From Pseudomonas sp. F(2018) (GTDB lineage: Bacteria; Pseudomonadota; Gammaproteobacteria; Pseudomonadales; Pseudomonadaceae): a stretch of 64,000 bases of DNA. Location: positions 372,001 through 436,000 of the forward strand of contig NZ_SCOM01000002.1 in the NCBI RefSeq assembly GCF_005508865.1, written 5' to 3'. Shown piece after piece: positions 50,901 to 60,803 of this stretch. The position numbers were made by a program, and so were the translations under genes. Position 1 is the first letter of the stretch. Each line of letters opens with the position of its first letter. The notes beneath the pieces were generated by a model. That model made no database searches. It saw only the letters and a program-made list of their open reading frames with translations, and had not been told where the DNA came from.

Positions 50901-51695
50901 TCAGTCTTCGATGGCACCCATGGCGGTGGTGTTGAAGCCGCCGTCGACGTAGAGGATCTCGCCGCTGATGCCCGAGGCCAGGTCGGAGCAGAGGAAGGCG
51001 CCGGCGTTGCCGACTTCCTCGATGGTCACGTTGCGGCGCAGCGGGGTCTGCTTCTCGTTGGCGGCGAGCATCTTGCGGAAGCTCTTGATGCCGCTGGCGG
51101 CCAGGGTGCGGATCGGGCCGGCGGAGATGGCGTTGACGCGGGTGCCTTCCGGGCCGAGGCTGCCGGCCAGGTAGCGTACACCGGCCTCCAGGCTGGCCTT
51201 GGCCATGCCCATCACGTTGTAGTTGGGCATGGTGCGCTCGGCGCCCAGGTAGGAGAGGGTGAGGATGCTGCCGTTGCGACCCTGCATCAGCGGGCGACCG
51301 GCCTTGGCCAGGGCCACCAGGCTGTAGGCGCTGATGTCGTGGGCGATCTTAAAGCCTTCGCGGGTGGTCACTTCGGTGAAGTCGCCGTCCAGCTGGTCGC
51401 CCGGGGCGAAGCCGACGGAGTGGACGATGCAGTCCAGGCCGTCCCACTTCTTGCTCAGCTCCTCGAAGACCTTGGCGATCTCCTCGTCACTGGCCACGTC
51501 GCAGGGGAAGCACAGCTCGGGGTTGGAGCCCCAGCCGGCGGCGAACTCTTCGACGCGGCCCTTGAGCTTGTCGTTCTGGTAGGTGAAGGCGAGCTCGGCG
51601 CCCTCGCGGTGCATGGCGGCGGCGATGCCCGAGGCGATCGACAGTTTGCTGGCCACGCCAACGATCAGTACGCGCTTACCGGCGAGAAAACCCAT
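50901..51695 (-). CDS. fabI: Enoyl-[acyl-carrier-protein] reductase (NADH)
   Basis: Last step of each fatty-acid elongation cycle and the target of triclosan-type inhibitors. 264 residues starting [19 protein letters not shown] with the FabI NAD-binding glycine pattern. Active-site residues Tyr149, Tyr159 and Lys166 have the FabI Y-x6-K spacing. The start at 51695 has AGAGGA nine bases upstream; the ATG at 51704 would sit directly on that site. It lies only 20 bases after nppD on the same strand, so it probably shares the npp transcript or uses a promoter inside nppD. Confidence 0.97.
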   Translation of the reverse strand: MGFLAGKRVLIVGVASKLSIASGIAAAMHREGAELAFTYQNDKLKGRVEEFAAGWGSNPELCFPCDVASDEEIAKVFEELSKKWDGLDCIVHSVGFAPGDQLDGDFTEVTTREGFKIAHDISAYSLVALAKAGRPLMQGRNGSILTLSYLGAERTMPNYNVMGMAKASLEAGVRYLAGSLGPEGTRVNAISAGPIRTLAASGIKSFRKMLAANEKQTPLRRNVTIEEVGNAGAFLCSDLASGISGEILYVDGGFNTTAMGAIED

Positions 51696-51715
51696 GTGCG
51701 TCATTCCTCTTTCAG

Positions 51716-53329
51716 TTAGTCGGCGGTTGCAGGAGCCATGAACGCGGCCTCCAGCAACTGCTGGGTATAAGGGTGCTGTGGCGCGGCGAATACCTGCTCG
51801 GCCGGCCCCTGTTCAACCACCTTGCCCTGTTTAACCACCATCAGTTGGTGGCTCAGGGCCCTGACCACCGCCAGGTCATGGCTGATGAACAGGTACGTCA
51901 GGTTGTACTTGGCCTGCAACGAGCGCAGGAGTTCCACCACCTGGCGCTGTACCGTGCGGTCGAGCGCCGAGGTGGGCTCGTCCAGCAGTATCAGCGCCGG
52001 TTTCAACACCAGTGCCCGGGCAATGGCAATCCGCTGCCTTTGCCCGCCGGAAAACTCATGGGGGTAGCGGAACCGGGTCTCCGGGTCCAGCCCTACCTCC
52101 TTGAGCGCGTCGATGACGGCCTGCTCCTGCTCCTCTTCGCTGCCCATGCCGTGGATGCGCAGGCCCTCGCCGACGATCTGGCTCACGCACATGCGTGGGC
52201 TGAGACTGCCGAAGGGGTCCTGGAAGACCACCTGCATCTGCCGCCGCAGCGGCCTCACGGCCTGTTGCGACAACCCGTCCAGCGCCTGGCCCTGGAAACG
52301 GATGGCGCCCTGGCTGCTCAGCAGCCGCAGGATCGCCATGCCGAGGGTGGACTTGCCGGAGCCGCTCTCGCCCACGATGCCCAGGGTCTGGCCCTGCAGC
52401 AGGCTGAAGTCGATACCGTCCACCGCCTTCACATGGTCCACCGTGCGCCGCAGCAACCCTTTCTTGATCGGGAACCACACGCGCAGGTCGTCCACTTCCA
52501 GCAGCGGGGCGCCGGCGGGGTTGGCCGCCGGTGCGCCGCTGGGCTCGGCGCCGAGCAGTTCCCGGGTGTAGGGATGCTGCGGAGCGCGGAACAATTCTTC
52601 ACACGACGCCTGTTCGACGATGCAACCGCGCTGCATGACACATACGCGGTGGGCGATTCGTCGCACCAGGTTGAGATCATGGGTGATCAGCAGCAGGGCC
52701 ATGCCCAGGCGGGCCTGCAATTCCTTGAGCAGATCGAGGATCTTCAGCTGCACGGTGACGTCCAGCGCGGTGGTCGGCTCGTCGGCGATCAGCAGCTCCG
52801 GCTCGTTGGCCAGGGCCATGGCGATCATCACCCGCTGGCGCTGGCCGCCGGACAGCTCGTGCGGATAGGCCTTGAGGCGCTTGGCGGGCTCGGGGATGCC
52901 GACCAGCTCGAGCAGCTCGATGATCCGCGCCTCAGCGGCCTGGCCGGTCAGGCCCTTGTGCCAGGCCAGCACCTCGCCGATCTGCTTGCCGATGCTGTGC
53001 AGCGGGTTGAGCGAGGTCATCGGCTCCTGGAACACCATGGCGATGCGGTTGCCGCGGATGCCACGCAGCTTGTCCGGGGCCAGCCTGAGCAGGTCCTGGC
53101 CGCCATACTGAATGCTGCCGGCCGGGTGGCGGGCCAGGGGGTAGGGCAGCAGGCGCAGGATGGAGTGGGCGGTGACCGACTTGCCCGAGCCGCTCTCGCC
53201 GACTAGGGCCAGGGTCTCGCCCTTGCGGATATCGAAGCTGACGCCGTCGATCACGCGTACGGCCTTGCTGCCGGTGACGAACTCGACGGCCAGGTCACGC
53301 ACTTCGATGAGGTTGTTCGAATCGGTCAT
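51716..53329 (-). CDS. nppD: Peptide/peptidyl-nucleoside ABC importer, fused double ATP-binding protein (YejF-like)
   Basis: 537 residues with two complete ATPase domains in one chain. First: Walker A GESGSGKS near 40, signature LSGGQRQR, Walker B LLIADEPT. Second: Walker [10 protein letters not shown] near 320, signature FSGGQRQR, Walker B LILLDEPT. Each ends in a C-terminal oligopeptide-type motif ([10 protein letters not shown] and [10 protein letters not shown]). [10 protein letters not shown] start at 53329 has GAGGAAATGAG upstream and follows the nppC stop after one base. Homologous to E. coli YejF (microcin C uptake) and P. aeruginosa NppD. Confidence 0.92.
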   Translation of the reverse strand: MTDSNNLIEVRDLAVEFVTGSKAVRVIDGVSFDIRKGETLALVGESGSGKSVTAHSILRLLPYPLARHPAGSIQYGGQDLLRLAPDKLRGIRGNRIAMVFQEPMTSLNPLHSIGKQIGEVLAWHKGLTGQAAEARIIELLELVGIPEPAKRLKAYPHELSGGQRQRVMIAMALANEPELLIADEPTTALDVTVQLKILDLLKELQARLGMALLLITHDLNLVRRIAHRVCVMQRGCIVEQASCEELFRAPQHPYTRELLGAEPSGAPAANPAGAPLLEVDDLRVWFPIKKGLLRRTVDHVKAVDGIDFSLLQGQTLGIVGESGSGKSTLGMAILRLLSSQGAIRFQGQALDGLSQQAVRPLRRQMQVVFQDPFGSLSPRMCVSQIVGEGLRIHGMGSEEEQEQAVIDALKEVGLDPETRFRYPHEFSGGQRQRIAIARALVLKPALILLDEPTSALDRTVQRQVVELLRSLQAKYNLTYLFISHDLAVVRALSHQLMVVKQGKVVEQGPAEQVFAAPQHPYTQQLLEAAFMAPATAD

Positions 53330-53330
53330 C

Positions 53331-54350
53331 TCATTTCCTCGGGTCGAAGGCATCGCGGGCGGCTTCGCCGATGAACACCAGCAGGCTGAGCATCACGGCC
53401 AGCACGGCGAAGGCGCTGATGCCCAGCCAGGGTGCCTGCAGGTTGGCCTTGCCCTGGGCCACCAGTTCACCCAGCGAGGGCTCGCCGGCGGGCAGGCCGA
53501 AGCCGAGGAAGTCCAGCGAGGTCAGGGTGCCGATGGCGCCGGTGAGGATGAAGGGCATATAGGTCATGGTCGAGACCATGGCATTGGGCAGGATGTGGTG
53601 GAACATGATGCCGCCGTTGCCCATGCCCAGCGCGCGGGCCGCGCGCACGTACTCCAGGTTGCGCCCACGGAGGAACTCGGCGCGTACAACATCGACCAGG
53701 CTCATCCAGGAGAACAGCAGCATGATGCCCAGCAGCCACCAGAAGTTGGGCTGCACGAAGCTGGCCAGAATGATCAGCAGGTACAGCACCGGCAGGCCGG
53801 ACCAGACCTCTAGGAAGCGCTGGCCGGCCAGATCGACCCAGCCGCCGTAGTAGCCCTGCAGGGCGCCTGCGAAGACACCGATCACCGAGCTGGCCAGGGT
53901 CAGCGCCAGGGCGAACAGTACCGATACGCGGAAGCCGTAGATCACTCGCGCCAGCACGTCGCGGCCCTGGTCGTCGGTGCCCAGCCAGTTCTGCGCCGAG
54001 GGCGGTGCGGGCGCTGGAACCTGCAGTTCGTAGTTGATGCTGGAGTAGCTGAAGGGGATCGGCGGCCAGAGCATCCAGCCATCCTTCGCTGCGATCAGCT
54101 CCTGGATGTAGGGGCTCTTGTAGTTGGCCTGCAGTGGAAATTCGCCGCCGAAGGTGGTTTCCGCGTAGCGCTTGACCACTGGGAAGTACCACTCGCCGTC
54201 ATAGCGCACGGCCAGCGGCTTGTCGTTGGCGATCAGCTCGGCACCCAGGCTGAGCACGAACAGGATGAGGAACAGCCACAGCGACCACCAGCCACGCTTG
54301 TGGGACTTGAACAGGGCGAGGCGGCGTTGATTGAGGGGGGAGAGCGCCAT
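53331..54350 (-). CDS. nppC: Peptide/peptidyl-nucleoside ABC importer, permease 2 (YejE-like)
   Basis: 339 residues; N-terminal cytoplasmic start MALSPLNQRRLALFKSHKRG, first helix WSLWLFLILFVLSLGAELIA, a periplasmic segment of about 90 residues, then five membrane helices with the DppC-type loop EYVRAARALGMGNGGIMFHHILPN near 235. The periplasmic insertion with WYFPVVKRYAETTFGG is typical of YejE. Starts 2 bases after nppB stop. Confidence 0.93.
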   Translation of the reverse strand: MALSPLNQRRLALFKSHKRGWWSLWLFLILFVLSLGAELIANDKPLAVRYDGEWYFPVVKRYAETTFGGEFPLQANYKSPYIQELIAAKDGWMLWPPIPFSYSSINYELQVPAPAPPSAQNWLGTDDQGRDVLARVIYGFRVSVLFALALTLASSVIGVFAGALQGYYGGWVDLAGQRFLEVWSGLPVLYLLIILASFVQPNFWWLLGIMLLFSWMSLVDVVRAEFLRGRNLEYVRAARALGMGNGGIMFHHILPNAMVSTMTYMPFILTGAIGTLTSLDFLGFGLPAGEPSLGELVAQGKANLQAPWLGISAFAVLAVMLSLLVFIGEAARDAFDPRK

Positions 54351-54352
54351 TC

Positions 54353-55438
54353 TCAGTTCTCCCGGCTTTCGAAGTCGATGCGTGGGTCGATCAGGGTGTA
54401 CATCAGGTCGCTCACCAGCTTGGCCACCAGGCCGAACAGGGAAAAGATGAACAGGGTGCCGAACACCACCGGATAGTCACGGTTGACGATGGATTCGAAG
54501 CCCAGCAGGCCGAGGCCGTCGAGGGAGAAGATCACCTCGATCAGCATCGAGCCGGCGAAGAAGATACCCAGCACCGCCGCCGGGAAGCCGGCCACCACGA
54601 TCAGCATGGCGTTGCGGAACACATGGCCGTAGAGCACGCGGCTGTCGGTCAGGCCCTTGGCGCGAGCGGTGACCACGTACTGCTTGCCGATCTCGTCGAG
54701 GAAGCTGTTCTTGGTCAGCAGGGTGAGGGTGGCGAAGTTGCCGATCACCAGGGCCGTCACCGGCAGGGCCAGGTGCCAGAAGTAGTCGAGGATCTTGCCG
54801 CCCAGGCTGAGTTCGTCGAAGTTACCCGAGGTCAGCCCGCGCAAGGGGAACCAGTCCCAGTAGCTGCCGCCAGCGAACAGCACGATCAGCAGGATGGCGA
54901 AGAGGAAGGCGGGGATGGCGTAGCCGATGATGATCGCCGAGCTGGTCCAGACATCGAAGGCGCTGCCGTGGCGGGTGGCCTTGGCGATGCCTAAGGGGAT
55001 CGAGATCAGGTAGGTGATCAGCGTGCCCCACAGCCCCAGGGAAATGGAGACCGGCATTTTCTCCAGGATCAGCTCGATCACCGTGGCATCGCGGAAGAAG
55101 CTCTCACCGAAGTCCAATTGGGCGTAGTTGCTGATCATCAGCCAGAAGCGCTCGGGGGCGGACTTGTCGAAGCCGTACATCTTCTCGATCTCGGCCACCA
55201 GCTCCGGGTCCAGGCCCTGGCCGCCGCGGTAGTTGGAGCCGGCCACGGCGACTTCGCCGCCACCGCCGGAAACCCGAGCGGTGGCGCCACCGGAGGCGGC
55301 ATCGAAGCCTTCCAGCTTGGCGATCATCTGCTCCACCGGGCCGCCGGGAGCGGCCTGGACGATGATGAAGTTGATCAGCAGGATGCCGAGCAGGGTGGGG
55401 ATGATCAGCAGCAGGCGACGAAATATATAGGCCAGCAT
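54353..55438 (-). CDS. nppB: Peptide/peptidyl-nucleoside ABC importer, permease 1 (YejB-like)
   Basis: 361 residues; DppB-type permease [20 protein letters not shown] with a periplasmic insertion of about 75 residues containing a glycine-rich stretch ([20 protein letters not shown]), and the coupling loop [23 protein letters not shown] near 265. Its ATG overlaps the nppA2 stop codon by one base (TAATG), implying coupled translation. Confidence 0.93.
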   Translation of the reverse strand: MLAYIFRRLLLIIPTLLGILLINFIIVQAAPGGPVEQMIAKLEGFDAASGGATARVSGGGGEVAVAGSNYRGGQGLDPELVAEIEKMYGFDKSAPERFWLMISNYAQLDFGESFFRDATVIELILEKMPVSISLGLWGTLITYLISIPLGIAKATRHGSAFDVWTSSAIIIGYAIPAFLFAILLIVLFAGGSYWDWFPLRGLTSGNFDELSLGGKILDYFWHLALPVTALVIGNFATLTLLTKNSFLDEIGKQYVVTARAKGLTDSRVLYGHVFRNAMLIVVAGFPAAVLGIFFAGSMLIEVIFSLDGLGLLGFESIVNRDYPVVFGTLFIFSLFGLVAKLVSDLMYTLIDPRIDFESREN

Positions 55439-57267
55439 TACTCGGCTTCCTGCTCGGTTTCGGCGGCGGGCGCTGGTTGTAGTGCGTTAAGTGGCTGTTC
55501 TTCCCACCAAGTCATCAGTCCGTAGTCGGAGTGAGGTGTTGTTTTGGGGCGTCCGAAACGCTTCCAGTAGGCGACGCGCCAAGCATCCACATAATAGTTG
55601 GGCACCACGTAGTGGCCCCACAGCAGGGCGCGGTCCAGCGCGCGGGCATGGGTAACCAGCGATTGGCGCGAGTTGGCGCGGATCAGACTTTCGACCAGCT
55701 TGTCGATGGCCGGGTCGTGCAGGCCGATGTAGTTCTGGCTGCCAGCCTTGTCGACGCTGCTGGAGTGCCACATATCCAGTTGCTCGTTACCCGGCGAATT
55801 GGACTGCGGCCAGACCGCAGATGTCATGTCGTAGTCCCACTCGCGCAGGCGATTGATGTATTGCGATACGTCGACTCGGCGGATCTGCAGATCGATGCCC
55901 AGTTCGGCCAGGTTGCGTTTGAACGGCAGCACCACCCGTTCCAGATTGGGCTGGAAGTTGAGGAATTCGAAGGCCAGCTGCTTTCCGTCCGGGCCGATCA
56001 TCTTGTCGTTCTCGATGCGGTAACCGGCCTCGGTGAGCAGCTGGAAGGCACGGCGGCTCTGCTCGCGGATGATGCCGCTGCCATCGCTGACCGGTGGCTT
56101 GAACTCCTGGGTGAAGACCTCCGGCGGCAGCTTGTCGCGCAGCGGCTCCAGCAGCTTTAGCTCGGCTTCCGAGGGCAGGCCGCTGGCGGCCATCTCGGAG
56201 TTCTCGAAGTAGCTGTGGGTGCGCTTGTAATCGCCGTAGAAGATCTGCTTCTTGGCCCATTCGAAGTCGAACAGCTGGGCGATCGCCTCGCGTACACGGC
56301 GGTCCTGGAATATCGGTCGGCGCAGGTTGAATACATAGCCCTGCATGCCGGCGGGAACCTGTTTCTGAATGGATACTTGCACATACTTGCCGGCTTTCAG
56401 GGCTGGAGAGTCGTAGCCGGTATTCCAGTCTTTGGCCGAGAACTCTTCGTTGACATCGAACTGGCCGGCCTTGAAGGCCTCCAGGGCGACCTGGGTGTCG
56501 CGGTAGTAGTCAACGCGGATGCGGTCGAAGTTGTACAGGCCGCGGCTTACCGGCAGGTCATTGGCCCACCAGTCCTTGACTCGCTCGAATTCAACACTAC
56601 TGCCTGGCGAGACCTTGCTGATCTTGTAGGGGCCGCTGCCCAGTGGCGGCTCTAGACTACCCTTGCCGAAGTTGCGTGTGGCCCACCAGTGTTTCGGTAG
56701 TACCTCTATCTGACCGAGAACCAGCGGCAGTTCGCGGTTGTCCTTGTGCTTGAAGTCGAAGCGCACCTTCAGCTTGTCCTCGGCCACCACTTGCGCCACG
56801 TCGGCGTAGTAATGGCGGTATAGGGGGTCGCCTTTTTCCAGGAGGATGTTGAAGGTGAAGATCACGTCCTCGGCCGTTATGGGGGTGCCGTCGTGGAAGC
56901 GCGCCTTGGGGTTGAGGATGAAGCGTACGTAGCTGTTGTCCGGCGCCTTCTCGATCTTCTCTGCAATCAAGCCGTACTCGGTGAGAGGCTCATCCTGTGA
57001 GTGATAGGTCAGGCTGTCGTAGATCATGCCGACGCTGGCCGATGTGCCCTTGGGGATGAAGGGGTTGAGACTGTCGAAAGTCCCGACGCCACGTAGACGA
57101 AGCAGGCCGCCCTTGGGTGCATCTGGATTGACGTATTCGAAGTGCTTGAAGTCCGCCGGGTACTTGGGCGGTTCGTCGTAGAGGGTGATGGCGTGCCGCG
57201 GTTCGGCCTGGGCCGCGCCGGCCAGCATCAGCAGGGCGGCGCCGAGGGTGTGCAGGGTAGGGCTCAT
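55438..57267 (-). CDS. nppA2: Peptide/peptidyl-nucleoside ABC importer, periplasmic binding protein 2
   Basis: 609 residues with signal peptide [21 protein letters not shown]. Family-5 binding protein: [49 protein letters not shown] and the hinge region [18 protein letters not shown]. It is similar in layout to the neighbouring nppA1 product, so both arose by duplication. ATG at 57267 follows GGAGACCGTTCG and overlaps the nppA1 stop by 4 bases (ATGA). An ATG at 57294 is less likely. Confidence 0.92.
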   Translation of the reverse strand: MSPTLHTLGAALLMLAGAAQAEPRHAITLYDEPPKYPADFKHFEYVNPDAPKGGLLRLRGVGTFDSLNPFIPKGTSASVGMIYDSLTYHSQDEPLTEYGLIAEKIEKAPDNSYVRFILNPKARFHDGTPITAEDVIFTFNILLEKGDPLYRHYYADVAQVVAEDKLKVRFDFKHKDNRELPLVLGQIEVLPKHWWATRNFGKGSLEPPLGSGPYKISKVSPGSSVEFERVKDWWANDLPVSRGLYNFDRIRVDYYRDTQVALEAFKAGQFDVNEEFSAKDWNTGYDSPALKAGKYVQVSIQKQVPAGMQGYVFNLRRPIFQDRRVREAIAQLFDFEWAKKQIFYGDYKRTHSYFENSEMAASGLPSEAELKLLEPLRDKLPPEVFTQEFKPPVSDGSGIIREQSRRAFQLLTEAGYRIENDKMIGPDGKQLAFEFLNFQPNLERVVLPFKRNLAELGIDLQIRRVDVSQYINRLREWDYDMTSAVWPQSNSPGNEQLDMWHSSSVDKAGSQNYIGLHDPAIDKLVESLIRANSRQSLVTHARALDRALLWGHYVVPNYYVDAWRVAYWKRFGRPKTTPHSDYGLMTWWEEQPLNALQPAPAAETEQEAE

Positions 57268-59093
57268 CGAACGGTCTCCGTGGGCTTCAGCCACCAGGCC
57301 CGCAGCCCCAGGGTGTAGGGCGGGGTGGTGACGAAGGCGAACCGGTTACGGTACGCCAGGCGATGGTGATTGATGTACCAGTTGGGAATGCTGTAGTGCT
57401 GCCAGAGCAGAACCCGGTCCAGGGCCTTGGTAGCGGCCACCTGCTCCTCGCGAGTCTGGGCGGCGAGCAGCTTGTCGAGCAGGGTGTCGACCACCGGGTG
57501 GCGCACGCCTGCGTAGTTCTTGCCGCCTTTCACGCCGGCCTGGCTGGAGTGGAAGTACAGCCATTGTTCCAGGCCGGGGCTTAGGCTCTGCGGCAGGGTC
57601 ATGAGGATCATGTCGTAGTCGAACTGGTCGAGGCGTTGCTTGTACTGGGCGCGGTCCACGGTGCGCAGGTCGGCCTGGATGCCGATGCTGGCCAGGTTCT
57701 CGGTGTAGGGCTGGAGGATGCGTTCCAGGTTGGGGTTGACCAGCAGAATCTCGAAGCGCAGGCGCTCGCCCTTGGCGTTGACCAGATGCTGGCCGGAAGG
57801 TTTCCAGCCGGCTTCGGCGAGCAGGCCCAGCGCCTTGCGCAGGGTCTCACGCGGAATGCCGCGGCCGTCGGTGGCGGGCAGGGTGAAAGGCTGGGTGAAC
57901 AGCTTGGCCGGCAGCTGCTTGCGATAGGGTGACAGCAGCAGCCACTCCCCACCCTCGGGCTTGCCGCTGGCGGCGAATTCGCTGTTGGGGTAGTAGCTCG
58001 GGCTGCGCTTGTAGGCGCTGTTGAACAGGGCGCGGTTGGTCCACTCGAAGTCGAACATCAGGCCCAGGGCCTCGCGCACCTTGCGCGCGGCGAAGGTGTC
58101 GCGGCGGCTGTTCATGAACAGCGCCTGGGTCTGGGTCGGGATCTGGTGCGGGATCTCGGCGCGGATCACGTCGCCACGGGCGATGGCGGGGAAGCGGTAG
58201 GCGTTGGCCCAGTTCTTCGCCTGGTGCTCGATGTAGAAGTCGAACTCGCCAGCCTTGAACGCCTCGAAGGCCACATTACTGTCGCGGTAGAACTCCACCT
58301 CGACCCGGTCGAAGTTGTACTTGCCGCGGTTGACCGCGAGCTTCTCGCCCCACCAGTCTTTGACCCGCTCGAACACCAGGCGCCGCCCCGGTTCCACCTG
58401 GGTGATGCGGTAGGGGCCGCTGCCCAGCGGCACATCGAAGCTGGTAGCCCTGAAGTCGCGTTTCTTCCAGTAGTGCTGGGCCAGTACCGGCAATTCGCCG
58501 AGGCGCAGGATCAGCAGCGGATTGCCGGCGCGCTTGAACACGAAGCGGATGCGGTGGCGGTTGAGGATGTCCACCCGCTTCACTTCCTGCAGCGTGGTGC
58601 GGTACTGCGGGTGGCCGTCCTTGACCAGGGTGCGGTAGGTGAAGGCGACGTCGAACGCGGTGATCGGCTGGCCGTCATGGAAGCGCGCTTCCTCGCGCAG
58701 GTTGAACACCACCCAGCTGCGGTCCTCGCTGTACTCGACGCTCTTGGCGATCAGCCCGTAGCTGGAGGCCGGCTCGTCGCCCGACGGGTCGTAGGGACCG
58801 GTGCCGACCATCAGCGGTTCATTGAACTCGCTGACTCCGTATTGCAGGAAATTGGGCGCCGCCGAAGGGCTACTTCCCTTGAAACTATAAGGGTTGAGGG
58901 TGTCGAACGTGCCATAGGCCATGACCCGCAGCGTGCCGCCCTTGGGCGCGTCGGGGTTGACCCAGTCGAAGTGGGTGAAGCTGGCCGGGTACTTGAGCAT
59001 GCCGAACTGGGCGTAACCATGGCTTTCGCTGATGGTCGCGAAAGCGGGAAAGCTCATGGTCAGGCCGAGGATCAGTGAGATCAGGGAGCGCAT
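57264..59093 (-). CDS. nppA1: Peptide/peptidyl-nucleoside ABC importer, periplasmic binding protein 1 (YejA-like)
   Basis: 609 residues from MRSLISLILGLTMSFPAFATIS, a signal peptide cut near residue 20. Same fold as NppA2: [67 protein letters not shown]. First gene of nppA1A2BCD; in P. aeruginosa this set imports peptidyl-nucleoside antibiotics and E. coli YejABEF imports microcin C. Alternative start MDRTPHP at 59114 (7 residues longer) has a weak AAGAAG site; neither is decisive. It diverges from the HDOD gene with about 220 bases between. Confidence 0.9.
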   Translation of the reverse strand: MRSLISLILGLTMSFPAFATISESHGYAQFGMLKYPASFTHFDWVNPDAPKGGTLRVMAYGTFDTLNPYSFKGSSPSAAPNFLQYGVSEFNEPLMVGTGPYDPSGDEPASSYGLIAKSVEYSEDRSWVVFNLREEARFHDGQPITAFDVAFTYRTLVKDGHPQYRTTLQEVKRVDILNRHRIRFVFKRAGNPLLILRLGELPVLAQHYWKKRDFRATSFDVPLGSGPYRITQVEPGRRLVFERVKDWWGEKLAVNRGKYNFDRVEVEFYRDSNVAFEAFKAGEFDFYIEHQAKNWANAYRFPAIARGDVIRAEIPHQIPTQTQALFMNSRRDTFAARKVREALGLMFDFEWTNRALFNSAYKRSPSYYPNSEFAASGKPEGGEWLLLSPYRKQLPAKLFTQPFTLPATDGRGIPRETLRKALGLLAEAGWKPSGQHLVNAKGERLRFEILLVNPNLERILQPYTENLASIGIQADLRTVDRAQYKQRLDQFDYDMILMTLPQSLSPGLEQWLYFHSSQAGVKGGKNYAGVRHPVVDTLLDKLLAAQTREEQVAATKALDRVLLWQHYSIPNWYINHHRLAYRNRFAFVTTPPYTLGLRAWWLKPTETVR

Positions 59094-59235
59094 CGGGTGC
59101 GGGGTCCGGTCCATGGGGCTTCTTGCGGCATAGGGGGCAGGGCTGGTTTTTCGCCGCTGTTGGCGATCGATGATCGCCCATTTGTGCAGGGCATGCCGGC
59201 TGGTTGTTTGCCGGTACAGTAACAGCTTGTATCCG

Positions 59236-59297
59236 CTGGAAAAAGAGTGCCTTTTCCAGGGCATGTGCCATCAATTTGATTACACTGAAACAAATTG
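59236..59297. promoter_or_regulatory. Two inverted repeats upstream of the HDOD gene
   Basis: CTGGAAAA (59236-59243) with TTTTCCAG (59252-59259), and CAATTTG (59272-59278) with CAAATTG (59291-59297), both with perfect arms. The second ends 3 bases before the AGAGG ribosome site. They could be leader hairpins or operator half-sites for either divergent gene. Confidence 0.45.
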
Positions 59298-59313
59298 CGA
59301 AGAGGTTGCTGTC

Positions 59314-60756
59314 TTGGTGGAACGCAGTGTCGGCTTACAGGCATGGATAGACCGTTTGAATCAGGCCGAATTGCCTGCTCTCGCCGCCGTGGTGCAGGAC
59401 CTGCATCGCCTGTCGCAGGCCGACAAGGCCTCGGTACAGCAACTGGCCGACGTGCTGCTGCGCGACGCCTCGCTCACTTCCAAGGTGCTGCGGGTCGGTA
59501 ACAGCGTCTATTACAACCCTTCCCAGGAAAGCATCCGCACCATTTCGCGAGCCATCGTGCTGATCGGCTTCGACAATGTACGCCTGATCGGCATGTCGGT
59601 CAGCCTGATCGACAGCCTGCTCACCCGGGTGCCGCGCGAACAGCTGCAGATGCTTCTGGCACGCTCGTTCCATGCTGCCGTGCAGGCGCGCAACATCGCC
59701 GGCTACGTGCTGACCAAGAACCAGGAAGAAGTATTTATCGCCGCGCTGCTGCACACGGTCGGCGAGCTGGCCTTCTGGGCCTGCGGCGGCGAGCAGGCCG
59801 ACGAGCTGGCCGATGCCTTGGAACAGCCCGGCGTGGAGGTGGACGATGCCACCCGCCAGGTGCTCGGCCTCACCTTCCGCCAGCTCACCCAAGGTTTGGT
59901 GAAAAGCTGGAACCTGGGCGAGCTGGCCGCCTTCGCTCACGGCAGCGGCAACCAGCACGACCCGGCGGTGCGCGCCATCAGCCTCGGCGTGAAGATCAGC
60001 GAGGCGGCGCTGGAAGGCTGGGACTCGCCGGAGATGGAGAAGCTGGTGGAGCAACTGGCGGAGTTCACCGGGGTCAGTGCCGAGGACGCGCTCAAGCAGG
60101 TGCTGGAGAGCGCCCAGGAAGCGGTCGAGGTGGCGGCTACCTTCGGTGCCAGCCAGCTGTGCAAGCTGATTCCCAACACCGATCCGGAACAGATCAAGCT
60201 GCAGCAGCAGGAGCGCAAGGCGCGCCTGTTGCAGCCGAACCTGCTGGTGCTGCAGCAGGCGCTGCAGGACCTGGGCATGATGGTCAACCAGAAGGGCGAC
60301 GTCGGCCTGATCCTCGACACCCTGCTCAAGGGCCTGCACCAGGGCGCGGGTCTGGAGCGGGTGATGCTGACCGTGCTGGCTGATGGGCAGACCGCCTTCC
60401 GTGCCAAGCGTGCGGTGGGCGAGGGCACCGAGCAGTGGCTGACGGACTTCCAGCTGCCGGCCAAACAGGCCGAACAGCCGCATATCTTCAGTTACGCGCT
60501 GCGCAACCGTGAGGCTCTGTGGATGGGGGTGCCGGCCAGCTACAACCTGGCCGAGCTGGTGACCCTGCCGATGCGTCAGATGCTCGGCCAGGGCATGTTC
60601 TTCATCGCCCCGCTGCTGGCCGGCACCCGCGAGATCGGCGTGCTGTATGCCGACAGCCGAGTGTCCGGACGGGCGCTCAAGCACGAGCAGTTCGTCGCCT
60701 TCCAGCGCTTCACCCAGCTCACCGGGCGCTGCCTGGAGGCGTTGAGCAAGCGCTGA
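59314..60756 (+). CDS. HDOD-domain signalling protein with C-terminal GAF-like domain
   Basis: 480 residues. N-terminal HDOD domain (about 10-215): LPALAAVVQDLHRL, ASLTSKVLRVGNSVYYN, ISRAIVLIGFDNVR and ALLHTVGELAFWACGG; the metal-binding HD residues are largely absent, as in HDOD proteins. The C-terminal 170 residues resemble a GAF domain (LILDTLLKGLHQGAGLERVM, then FFIAPLLAGTREIGVLYADS). Family members affect motility, stress or cell-cycle signalling; role here unknown. Start is TTG at 59314 or GTG at 59317, both with AGAGG (59301-59305); an ATG at 59170 lies inside the upstream hairpins. In PAO1 I recall no gene between the npp set and mltD. Confidence 0.82.
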   Translation: MVERSVGLQAWIDRLNQAELPALAAVVQDLHRLSQADKASVQQLADVLLRDASLTSKVLRVGNSVYYNPSQESIRTISRAIVLIGFDNVRLIGMSVSLIDSLLTRVPREQLQMLLARSFHAAVQARNIAGYVLTKNQEEVFIAALLHTVGELAFWACGGEQADELADALEQPGVEVDDATRQVLGLTFRQLTQGLVKSWNLGELAAFAHGSGNQHDPAVRAISLGVKISEAALEGWDSPEMEKLVEQLAEFTGVSAEDALKQVLESAQEAVEVAATFGASQLCKLIPNTDPEQIKLQQQERKARLLQPNLLVLQQALQDLGMMVNQKGDVGLILDTLLKGLHQGAGLERVMLTVLADGQTAFRAKRAVGEGTEQWLTDFQLPAKQAEQPHIFSYALRNREALWMGVPASYNLAELVTLPMRQMLGQGMFFIAPLLAGTREIGVLYADSRVSGRALKHEQFVAFQRFTQLTGRCLEALSKR

Positions 60757-60758
60757 CG

Positions 60759-60785
60759 AAAAGGCCGCCCTGAGGCGGCCTTTTT
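60759..60785. terminator. Bidirectional terminator between the HDOD gene and mltD
   Basis: AAAAGGCCGCC, loop CTGA, GGCGGCC, TTTTT, two bases after the HDOD stop and 19 before the mltD stop. Confidence 0.9.
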
Positions 60786-60803
60786 CATGGGGCGGGACTT
60801 CTG

